DNA from: Pezizomycotina sp. ARF18 | Taxonomy: Eukaryota; Ascomycota | DNA: 64,000 nt | Direction of reading: 5' to 3' | NCBI GenBank assembly: GCA_002224055.1 | Contig: AZLU01000009.1 | Span: 117,115-181,114 of the forward strand | In this document: positions 1 through 9,353 of the stretch, piece by piece | How the letters are laid out: every line of letters starts with the position of its first letter | Numbering within the stretch: the stretch's first letter is position 1 | Translations under genes and position numbers: made by a program | The notes under the pieces: model-generated | Told to the model about the DNA's origin: nothing | The model's input: only the letters and a program-made list of their open reading frames with translations | The model's database searches: none

Positions 1-639
1 CTTAATAATCTGTACGGAATCCAGACATCACGATGGGTTTTTTCCAGTGCACTAAAATCTACTTCTCCTGTGAAAGACTGCCTCCTGGGCCAATATTAGA
101 AGCTTAAATTGAACATCATATATTGATTCGTCTTCTAAACGGTGCGCAAAGTGTACACACAGGAGAGCAACGCGATGTTACGTGAACATTGCGTTAATGG
201 GAGCTTGACATACATAGCATGAGATCTCGCCAGTTAGACCAGCGCACGGTCCAGTAAGTGGACCGTGATTTACGATCTTATGAAGCCTGGATTCAAAGGC
301 GATGAAAACGGGACTTACTAAATCCTGCCACCGCTACGTCTGGATCTGCTTTCGGTGCCTGAACCAACATCACTGAACTCAGGCTTGTGGCCACTTCCAG
401 GCTGCCTGCTTTCGGATACAAAACAAAAACTGACGAGGATATATATACCGTAGCATTCCAGTTCTTCTACTCCTGTGCAAAGCTTTCAAAATTAAATGGC
501 TGAAAATCCATTTTTCACTCGTTTTCATTCAAAAGAAATTTCGTCTCTGTAATATCCTTTCATTCCTTCGGATACCATTATATTGTTTGTTTTCGCTCTG
601 TCCGAATTTCCGTTGTTTCGTCTTATCGTCTTTTCCACA
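1..639. other. Intergenic, no gene seen
   Basis: No frame on either strand carries a convincing coding signal here. The last ~100 bases are the probable promoter and 5' leader of the secreted-protein gene starting at 640. No repeat or RNA gene was recognised. Confidence 0.5.
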
Positions 640-1779
640 ATGCGTTCCTTCCGTCTCCAACTGCTCTTGGCTCTCGCCTCCAGACTACCGTCGTTATGCA
701 CTTGCCGATTATCCTCCTCCTCTACACCATCCATGGACAACGGCTCCTTTACCGCCGTTTCAGAGTCGAATTCGCCTTTTACGCCTTTTACAAGACCCAT
801 ACCTTCATCCGAATTAAGGGCTTTGTTTACAGACAACGACGTAGAGATATTAACTTCTACCCTTTCCTTTACGACGACAGTCACGCGAACCCGGTCGGAT
901 AGCACGACCATTCCGACAACTGGGACAGAAGATGATGACTCTTCGTCAAGTCCGTTTCCAACATCTACTAGCGACTCTGTACTAGCGTCGTCTCCAATAT
1001 CTGCTAGTAGGTCATCAGCACCTTCGAGTCTGATGCCGGATTCGGACTCTAATGATGAGGAATTTACGCCCCCAGGGAATTTCGACCTATTCGTACCAGA
1101 CACGCCGGTTGGTAAGGAACCGTTGGGCGAAGATCAGATAAAGTCGGGCCTTAGTAACAACAACATCGCTACGCCCGCAGAATTCCAAGCCGAGGATTTA
1201 ACAACAACTGGCAACCATCCTCCGCGCAGGAAGTAACCGCAGACCAAACCAGCGAAGAAAATACGATGGCCGCAAAGCCGATACAGGTAGAAGTTAGTAT
1301 TCCGAACGGCGAAGGCCTGTCCGCCCAGAACATTATTATAAACATCAATCCGGCGGTATTAGGTACTAGCAGCCCAGTGCAAGTATCGATGGAACCCAGT
1401 CCTGAGTCGACCGACGGGCACCGAAGCTCCGGAAGGCACTGAAACTCCCGCCAAAGAGGCAGCGGAAGCTACCGCAACTGAGAGCACGGAGGAATCCACG
1501 GAAAGTACCGCAACGGAGAGCACCGCCGAAGAAACGACGACTGGTAGCATGGCTGAAGCGACTTCTACAAACACTCCGTCGTCACGTTCGAAGAGTAGCG
1601 TGATGGTGCCGACTGCAACGGTGAAGACGGTTACAACGTTGGGATCTTCAGAGGCTCTGGCATCGCAAATTAAAGCAAGTTTCGCAGCCGCAGCGGAGAC
1701 GATCCCAAGACCGCGAAGCTGGCAGCTCGGGAAAGGATTGCTTGCAGTTGTGATAAATGGCGGGGTTCAGCCGAGATAA
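640..1779 (+). CDS. Ser/Thr/Glu-rich secreted protein, split over three frames
   Basis: The ATG at 640 follows a favourable CACA context and begins a signal-peptide-like run (MRSFRLQLLLALASRLPS). I prefer it to the longer upstream extension for that reason. The rest is low complexity, with Ser/Thr-rich and acidic stretches typical of secreted or wall-associated fungal proteins. The first frame stops at 1236. An adjacent frame stays open from about 1206 to 1435, and a third continues to 1779 with a Thr/Glu/Ser-rich segment around 1440-1540 (ATESTEESTESTATEST). All three frames share the same composition, so I read one gene of roughly 380 residues with two single-base frameshifts. No catalytic domain or clear GPI signal is visible. 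Secretion is inferred from the leader; the function is unknown. Confidence 0.55.
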
Positions 1780-2882
1780 CCAAAAAAAAAATAGAAAATA
1801 AAAAAGTCTGTATAATTCGCAAATCAAATTGAAGTAAATGAGCAAATACCAAATAATTTAACGAACGCAAAAGTTCCCGTTTCCCAATGTGTTTAAATTT
1901 CATTTCTCTGAGCATCGAAAGATTTCCTCTCCTACTTACTCTTCCGCCCTACCGTGTTACGATTAATATCCAATGGCGAGGGTATGTAACGCTCAGCTAT
2001 TACACGCTGAGGGGGTTACATCTCATGATATCATGAGATCATGATGCATATCCCTCGAGGAAGAAGGGAGCGATTAAATGGGCAAGAAAAAAATTATCCG
2101 CCGTGTGTAAAATAAATTGGAGAGCGCACGAGCTCTCTTAGTCCCAGCGGTAAAAGCCTGACGATCACCTAGGCATTTTCTAACCAAGCTCTTAAAAATC
2201 GGACCGCACTTGCAGATATAAATGAAATATTCAACCTCTACGGGCGTACAGTATTTTTTTTTTTTTTTCTTCTTTGACGCTTTCCCAGCCATGGCGTAAT
2301 CTTAATTTTATGGGCGAGGGGAACAACTTACAAGGTGGGAAACTTGGGACCAGGCGGAGTCCGTTTATCCACTTATCGTTGCGTTCTATTTGGTCAGGAC
2401 TATTTTTGCCAATTTGAAACATCGTGGCCCGAAGCGCCGGCGATTTTCGTGACGATTGGCTGGCGAGCAGTTTGCTCTTCGGCCCTCCACCGCACCAACC
2501 GGATCAGGAACTTCACAACCTGGCTTTCGAAACGTTGAACCACTCGAGCCAACTCGCTTCAGCCCAAAAGGAAAAAACCCTCCACAATCAAACAAAAAGA
2601 GCGTATATTAATATAAATTGGAATCACAGGTCCAATAGAAGACCAGAAGGTTGGAAGGATCCGTGGGATTTCATAGAATTGATTAGAATGATTTGAGAAA
2701 TCTCGTACCTTTTTAATTGCCCCTGTATCCCCCCGTTTCCAATCCGATTTTTTCCTATCTTGAAATCTTGTTTCTCCTTCCAAAATAGAAGACGATCCAG
2801 GGATAAACACACGATAATAATTTTGACAGCTCCCCCTTATAAAACAAATTTCGATTCGCGAGTAAACGAAAATATCAAGGAA
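1780..2882. other. Intergenic with a ~15-nt T run
   Basis: This stretch has no convincing gene. It contains a poly(T) run of about 15 at 2254-2268 and AT-rich DNA. Short open frames on both strands near 2.3-2.9 kb overlap each other and lack recognisable motifs. The frame open from 2760 to 2882 lacks an ATG and is treated as 5' leader of the next gene. Confidence 0.4.
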
Positions 2883-4154
2883 ATGACAACTTACCAACCG
2901 TACATCGCCACCCATAATTCATTTTGGACGAAGATAAAGAAGTTAGATAAAAGCCCTCCGAAGGACTCGGTACCGAGAGGGATATATTGCCAGACTCCTA
3001 CGCCAACCTCGTCGCGGCCGGGAACAAGCGCGAGTCTGCATAGGCCGAGTCACGACAAGGCAAATCATTCCCAGACTTCGCTATCATCGTCGTCGCGAAT
3101 GAGCCGTTCACGGTCGCAATCCCAGACCTCTTTGGCGTCAGGTGGAGGGCGAAGGGCAGCCTTAGACCACGCGACGTCAAACAGAAAGCTCACGCTCTTT
3201 CCTGCCGCGCAGTCCACAAGCGTGTTTCCTTCCGCAGCAGCAGTGCCACATAGCAGGACACCGCGCGCATCGGAGGATACAGTCGCGACGAATGCCTCCT
3301 CGAAATGCTCCTCCGAGCATAACCCTCATTACTACCACGAAACCGCCATCCCCGACGTCCCCACTGTCTCCCCAATCCATTCCCTCCCGCCGTCGCCAAT
3401 CGAAAGTGATGTGATATTACCAGACTACACCCTCGACTTCTTCCTCGAAAACAACCCTCCGGGCGTGAAAGCAGACTTTCTCGTGTTTCGGTCGCGATAC
3501 CGTCTGCGTTCCGACCACTCGACGACACAAGAAGGCTCGCTGCCTGCTGGGACTGATCCTCGTCTTTGGGAATCAAATGGCATCGTTGGCCACAAGTACG
3601 AGGTAACCCCTTACGGTACACTAATATATCATGGGCCCTTCTCCGAATCAGCGCAAACACGCGCCTCAATGGCCGACGCGTGGGGAAGTCGCAACAGCGC
3701 GATAAACAGCGTGAAAGACCCTAACTCGGGCAGATACACGATCCACGAAGCGGGAGAGGACTTCTATCCACAGGAGATTCCCGTGAGATGCAAAGCTATC
3801 AGCCTCGATCTGAAGAAAGATTTATACAAAAATCTTACCGGAACATGGACGAGGTTATGGGGAAAGACGACTTACACTTGTGCACCTGAGGATAGAGCTG
3901 TGATAACGACTACACCGTCTAGTGCTAGGCTGAAAGTTTTCACGGATCTATCATCGCAGTCGCACGGTCAGCAGTCGAACGGCGCGAGGAGCGTTAGGAT
4001 ATATTGTAGCTTTGCCTGGTTGGTAGCTACCATAGTCGCAAAGGGCAACATCGAACCGAAGGACGTGGGGAAATATATATACCTCGACAAGTATGTTTCG
4101 TACGATCGAAGCGGTAACGGAGTGGAGCGCCTGTCTGGACTATCCCTCTCATAA
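2883..4154 (+). CDS. Hypothetical protein, ~423 residues, unrecognised family
   Basis: This is one of the few uninterrupted long frames. I start at the first ATG in the frame (MTTYQPYIATHNSFW) because the upstream 41 codons contain no ATG. Residues ~30-170 are Ser/Arg/Thr-rich and probably disordered (SRMSRSRSQSQTSLAS). From about residue 185 the composition becomes globular, with aromatic and charged residues (LPDYTLDFFLENNPPGVKAD, then KYEVTPYGTLIYHGPF). It ends in a hydrophobic stretch around SFAWLVATIVAKGNIEP and a short basic tail. There is no signal peptide and no motif that I can assign. The uniform codon style and lack of frameshifts support a real gene; the function is unknown. Confidence 0.7.
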   Translation: MTTYQPYIATHNSFWTKIKKLDKSPPKDSVPRGIYCQTPTPTSSRPGTSASLHRPSHDKANHSQTSLSSSSRMSRSRSQSQTSLASGGGRRAALDHATSNRKLTLFPAAQSTSVFPSAAAVPHSRTPRASEDTVATNASSKCSSEHNPHYYHETAIPDVPTVSPIHSLPPSPIESDVILPDYTLDFFLENNPPGVKADFLVFRSRYRLRSDHSTTQEGSLPAGTDPRLWESNGIVGHKYEVTPYGTLIYHGPFSESAQTRASMADAWGSRNSAINSVKDPNSGRYTIHEAGEDFYPQEIPVRCKAISLDLKKDLYKNLTGTWTRLWGKTTYTCAPEDRAVITTTPSSARLKVFTDLSSQSHGQQSNGARSVRIYCSFAWLVATIVAKGNIEPKDVGKYIYLDKYVSYDRSGNGVERLSGLSLS

Positions 4155-5845
4155 GATTGAGGATACCGCCTGGTAGGAATGATTGGAACTCGAAGGATGG
4201 CGGGTGATGTACACCGAGAGAAAAGGCATGGAGGTCCTCGTCGGTTGAATAGTAGGACAGTATACGATTTTTGACTGGGCATTGTTCCTTATGTCCTGTA
4301 ATCTATGTATGCGTATGGTTATATACCCTTATTTACCAGCGTTTTCGTCTTTCCTTTGTATTTCATATTCGGTGGCCATCGTCTGTTTGCATTGTATCTG
4401 GCTATATTGTTTTGTATTGTTTATATTCTTAATATGATGTGCTCTTGCAATTCTCTTGAAGGTGTAGTCTAAGGGTAATGAAAGTTGTGATCATGGTCCT
4501 AAGATCCGATGAGAATAGTGCAGGGGATGATAACCTATGAAGTCGTACACCAAACATCAGCCTATGGGGGAAAACCTTTGAGAAATATAAAGCAAGACAC
4601 TACTTTCATGGCTTCTTCTGAAGGAGTCATTGTTAGCACGCTTTTCATATGAGAGAATAAATACCACAAGGTTCAGTGACGACTCGGAGGTAGCCTGTAT
4701 CCTTTCTAGACGCTCCCGGCGCGTACTGAACGCGGTTATATGCTTTGAAGTCCGCGAGGCTTCGATGTCGTGCCAGCGAGCAACGTGTAAGAACCGCCAT
4801 GAACGCGAGAAACGGTGTCGTCACACCTCTCGGTGGCTCTCTCGGGCGACCAGAAGGCCCTTGCTAGCTCCGATCATCATTGATTGGGATATTGTGTATA
4901 TCATCTGAACAACCGAGGGGTTCTCGCAGCATTCCAGATAGAGAGACTAGTATTGAAGGGGGAGGGACTGATGATAGTGATCACAATGGCGGTGGTGATG
5001 TTGATGTTGATGATGGCGATGACGATGGTTGGATGAAGGTTTGGGGTCAAGAAACAAGTTATAGTGTTTTGGGGGAGGGGTGAATTTAACCTTGTATCTC
5101 AACTAGGCAATAGCGACCCACTTTAAATAAATAAATAAATAAATAATAAATAAATCTCCAGGAAATATATTAAACCTCCTACTAGTCATCCATTCTGTCT
5201 ATCTTTTCAACATTACGACTCATCTTTCGAAGCACCACGACATCGTCTGGATCGAAACGCGAGCATTCAACTGTTCACGGATGATATCGAGGCTCATTTG
5301 AGGCTCATCTATCTTCAGGTTCACGTTGGCGTGTGTTTAGCGCCGGGCACTAAAGGTTCGCCAGGACGGGAAATCCGCGGATGACGCTGATTGGCAGCCG
5401 TGGCCCAGACGGCGAAAATCTGCAGGGAAGGAGCCCCCCGCTTTCAAAACGTGGCTGAGGCTCGAAATATTTTCTTAACATATAGGAGCAATTCGCATGG
5501 TGGCCTTTTTTGTATTTGGATCGATCACGAAATCCACACTAGAACGACCTCTACGTCCAGGACAAAATTCGCCATAGCCAGGACGTACATAAAGTCCCTA
5601 GCGCCGGGAAAGAATACTTAATTACGGGCAGGCTGGAAGGACCTCAGCTTCAAGGAGCTTCCCACAAGAGGCACAGTATCCGGACGACAGCATCCAGAGA
5701 TCGCTCCCATTCGGTTCGACGGCTCGAAGGCGCAGACTTGAAGTTCCAGTTAGAAAGGGGACAAGGTTCCAAGTCCTCGTTGGAATGCGGCAGCAATAAC
5801 GAGGGACGAAAATATTCCCGTGGCGTCTGAGAGACGTTCGCACAA
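4155..5845. other. Intergenic with simple repeats
   Basis: About 1.7 kb without a supportable gene. It holds a GAT-rich trinucleotide stretch at about 4975-5035 and an AAAT microsatellite at about 5124-5154. Short open frames at 4630-5083 and 5391-5621 show no family motif. The last few hundred bases are the likely promoter of the gene at 5846. Confidence 0.5.
5124..5154. repeat. (AAAT)n microsatellite
   Basis: Tandem AAAT units with one imperfect unit, followed by AT-rich DNA. It is a simple sequence repeat in an intergenic region. Confidence 0.9.
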
Positions 5846-7420
5846 ATGGATCCAAGTTCGAGTTTTGCTCCGGATTACCAGCCGTCGTCCCTCAAACTCC
5901 AAGACTTCGCATGCGCTAGATGCAGAAAGCGCAAGACAGTCTGCGTATATGGTAACTTCAGGGCCGACGACGTGAGATCAACCTGGACGCCGGACAACTC
6001 GACGGCGTGCGATTCTTGCATTCGGGCGAGTCAAGGTCTAAACGACGATTCAATCACAGCTGCGTGCCGCCAACAAGATCCTCAGCTAGCTCGAGACATT
6101 TTAGAACGCCGTAGGTTTCTCGGCGATGAAGACGGAGATCAAGCTCAGCCAAGGTATCACCCGACGATGAAGAAGCCCAGGGGAGCACCGCGGATGAGCA
6201 CAGTTCACAATCTGTCGAGACAAAACTTCGGGGGCAACACAGGTTGAAGAGGGCGACAAAAGAGCTGGTGGTAATGCAGATGAAGAAGAGGACGCTATCG
6301 ACCAGCAACAACCTAGCGACAGCGCTGAAAGTGAAAACCTAGGAGCGGATCCGACAAATAGCTCCAAAGCCCAGTACATAATTTTTCGGGACGCAATCAA
6401 CGAAGTTTCGGTTCCCCTTCGGTCTTTGCAAGACATGGGCTGTAAGTTGGCGCCTTTATGTTACCGCCATTCATTGTCACAAGTCTCCAACGACGATTTA
6501 TTTTTTCAGGGCCACATACCTTCTCCGTGCTTGAATTACTGCTAATTTTCACCTCAGGAATGGAACGACTGATACACCAAGCATTCAAACACGTCGATGT
6601 AATTGGTCCCCATGTATCTGAGGGCTATTTCGACCTATATGGGCCTACCGGCGAAATAATATTACCGCTGTCTGGGATTCTGTCATTCAACCCGACTGGA
6701 ACATCACGATGGTGATGTGGCCGTTACCCGAACCCTCAGTTAGCGTACCGAGTCCTTTGACGACAACGTCGATCCCGACGAGGGCATCGATACATTGTGC
6801 AAAGGCACACGAGTTCCTTCGTCCGTTCCCCACATCGCTAAACTTCTGTTCACACTTATACGGCCAAAACTGCCTAAGCGTCCAAAGGCCTACCTGATCA
6901 CAAGCTGCATCATCATCGCGTGTCGCGAATGCGGCGTCGACGATAGCATTCGTGACCTCATACTCTCCAAAAGCGGCCTGGAGGTCGACGTCGCCCTGCG
7001 GAACTCTAAAATAATAGACAAGCTCTTCGCGAAGCAAGATTGGAGCGTCATGATGAGTATTCTCAAGGACTCCCAGAACGAGTTCGAGACGAAATACCCG
7101 TGCCTTTTTCACACGGTCTGCAAGGAAGCCATGGGGTCGGAGGATGATTGGAAGAAACATGTACATGAACACATTAACAACGCCGACGGACCTAAATGGC
7201 CGGATGAATGGCGTTGCGGGTTTCCGAAGTGCAGTTTCCATAGTAGTAGGCCGGATTGTCCGAGCATCTTGCTGGATGATAAGCTCAGTCACATCGCGGA
7301 ACACTCGAAGCATCGGACGACATCGAATCTTTGGTGGAAGATGAAAAACACTGGAACTTTATGAAACGCTCGGGCTATATCGAAGGGGGCAGGAGCTAAG
7401 GATCACGGATCCCAATATCA
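5846..7420 (+). CDS. ULD_2 ubiquitin-like and C2H2-like zinc-finger protein, 5' part of a composite locus
   Basis: The ATG at 5846 (CACAAATGG) starts a protein with an N-terminal Cys cluster of Zn2Cys6 type, CARCRKRKTVC, then CDSC after an unusually long ~21-residue loop, then a sixth Cys 15 residues later. A Glu/Asp/Gln-rich linker follows. From ~6375 comes a fungal ULD_2 ubiquitin-like domain: KFRFPFGLCKTWA, then GMERLIHQAFKHVDVIGPHV and WDSVIQPDWNITMVMWPLPE. An intron at 6442-6557 (GTAAGT donor, CTAAT branch, CAG acceptor) interrupts the domain at its usual place. Two C2H2-like units follow (CLFHTVC with HVHEH; CGFPKC with a later HIAEH). Reading frame changes near 6385, 6672, 6790 and 7365 are needed to follow the domain. 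It continues without an obvious terminus into the next segment. ULD_2 identity is recalled from the family pattern. The role is unknown, perhaps scaffold or signalling. Confidence 0.7.
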
Positions 7421-8593
7421 GACGCTATGAAGACGACACACACGATATTATAATCCCATCAATGATAATAGATTCAGACTCGGAGCCTGAACCGAGACCA
7501 TGGACCCTGCGGAAGCTTCTCAATTCACCGTCGGCGAAGGCCGAACATGAAGCTGTTCATATCGAGCTGGAAATGGCACACCTAGAAAAGATAGTAAGTG
7601 TGTTTATTGTGTCTATTTGTCACGGAGTTCCCATCTCATTTTGTTATCTTCCCATTTGCCTCTCACTTATTGAGTTTCCTCATCTAACACTCCAGACTCC
7701 ACGCTCCTTAGATTGAAATGTCCCAACTACTCGATCTTCCCCCAGAAGGTAGCGCCAGGAGCGCTAGTGATGACTGGCCGAAAATTCCCAACCCCCACGT
7801 TCCGCATCCCGTACCTTTGCGCCAGTATGTCGATCTCAGCTCAGACGACAGCGCCAGTAATAACACCTCGCAGGCTCCGCCAGTGAGTGAGCGGGACACT
7901 GCCTGGCGTGAGGAACAGAACGATAGTAAACAGCAAGAGCCACTCCTCTGCTGGGGATGAGACGGGTTTAGTCGATAGAAATAGACTTCGTGTACCAACC
8001 CCAATAACGTCGCGTCAGCGAACACGCTCCGACGGCAGCTCGCCTGTTTCATCATCGGAGACTTTGGAGCATGAATCCACCGAAACCGAGAAGTCCTGGG
8101 AGAGTGCTTCGAAGGAACAGACTCTAAAAGTGCCGGAGAAGTCCAGGAGACCGTGCAGTTGCCTTCCAGTCACTTTGAAAATGGTCCATCTCCAATTGAG
8201 GATGTTGAGAGTGCGACTCTAGCAGAGCATGGAAGCATAGAGCCTCCTTCCATCAAGGATAGTGGCTACGAAGCAGGTGAAGATGACTGTATGCAGTGTC
8301 GAGTAGCGAAGGCAAAAGTTCGTACACTCTCCCTCGCATGTTCCAGTACTTCAGTGTCTCGGCGATTGACCCATCCTACAGTGCGAACATTCTGCATGTT
8401 CTGCTTGGGTGCGAGCGCTGCCAGGATATGGATCTAGACTGCTCAAAGCTACATATAGTATCACAAGAAGCAACGGCGTCCGCAGTAACCGCAAGTCGCT
8501 CGATCACAGTTTACCCTCCGATGTGGAGGTGATGGGCTTGGTGACCTGGACTAGCACGAAAAATTCAGCTAGTCGGACAAATGCAAAAGCAGA
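7421..8593 (+). CDS. Acidic linker with canonical Zn2Cys6 domain, middle of the composite locus
   Basis: The open frame runs from the C2H2 region through an acidic Ser/Pro-rich linker. It crosses a probable intron at 7594-7711 (GTAAGT; branch CTAAC; a TTAG acceptor keeps the frame). Two frameshifts, near 7940 and 8150, interrupt it. At 8286-8440 there is a GAL4-type binuclear cluster: CMQCRVAKAK, then an intron at 8318-8381 (GTTCGT donor, TTGAC branch, ACAG acceptor), then the third Cys, and after one frameshift CERCQDMDLDC. The spacing is C-x2-C-x6-C...C-x2-C-x6-C. In fungi this domain binds CGG-type DNA sites, usually in transcription factors. Its position between ULD_2/C2H2 modules and a hydrolase-like module is unusual. 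It could be the C-terminal part of the gene at 5846 or a separate factor. Confidence 0.65.
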
Positions 8594-9353
8594 GTAAGTG
8601 TTACGATAAGCTTCCCTGGGGTTTAATGGGTTAGTGTTTACTGACGAAAGCTATTGCGTAGCATCGTCTTTATCCACGATCGGGTTCTTGGAGGTTCAGT
8701 ATCCAGCTGGGCCAATGAGGAAAACAACTGCTCTGGCCGCGGGATCTTCTTGCCGAAGACTTGCCTGAAGTAAGGGTAATGACGTACGGCTACGAGGCTT
8801 ATGGCGACGCGTAGCCGTTGCCCGGGGGCTCTCCTTAGACCTGTTGTATAGCCGAAAGCTAGAGCCAGACCGAGCCTCATATTCGTAACCGAGGAAATAC
8901 CTCGCTCTGGCGAGACTACTAGCGTCTTGGGAAAGGTTCGTGTTCTACTTTCCATTTGCCTCCTGCTTTACTTACCTCAAAGTTTCCTTTAGTTATTTCA
9001 CCTGTGTCAAGACGGCCTCAATCATCCAGATCAACGCTTGCCCGATACACAATATGGTTCAGACGTCTTTAGGAACAAAGACTTTGCTATGATATGGACG
9101 TCTTGTGTAGGGGTCTTGGAGTTTCTATCTTCAAGAGAATTTCGCTTTTGTACTCCATCGAGATTTCTTCAGTCTTTCGGGCCTTTTGATTTCGAGAGAA
9201 TAGCTCGAGCCCATAACAGTATACTCCAGAAGCCCAGCATAGAAGAAGTTTCCAATTGGCGGATCCCTTCGTTCAAGTCCCATGAAATCTCCGTACGTCA
9301 TCTATCCTCGGAAGCCAAGCTTTGCCCCATTCTAATGAGAAATAGTGCAAGAC
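8532..9353 (+). CDS. Esterase-type alpha/beta hydrolase N-terminal module (SesB/PGAP1-like), frameshifted
   Basis: An ATG at 8532 or read-through from the Zn2Cys6 segment leads into an intron at 8594-8661 (GTAAGT donor, CTGAC branch, GTAG acceptor). The junction restores ADIVFIH, matching the opening beta strand and HGLGG region of SesB-like lipase/esterase domains that head many fungal NLR-type proteins. Next come LGGSVSSWANEEN and, after one frameshift, LWPRDLLAEDLPEVRVMTYG, which is the family's W-P-R-D-L-L-P and R-I-M-T-Y-G-Y signature. Further on, the frames hold IFV-like segments but I could not find a GHSLGG nucleophile elbow, so catalytic activity is doubtful. A further intron probably begins at GTTCGT near 8936. 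The 9.0-9.35 kb stretch is open but unrecognised. Confidence 0.55.

Noticed and set aside
1206-1440. Programmed ribosomal frameshifting as the reason for split frames
   Set aside because: Breaks occur in almost every gene, at unrelated sequences and in both directions, without a shared slippery site; sequence error or decay is simpler.
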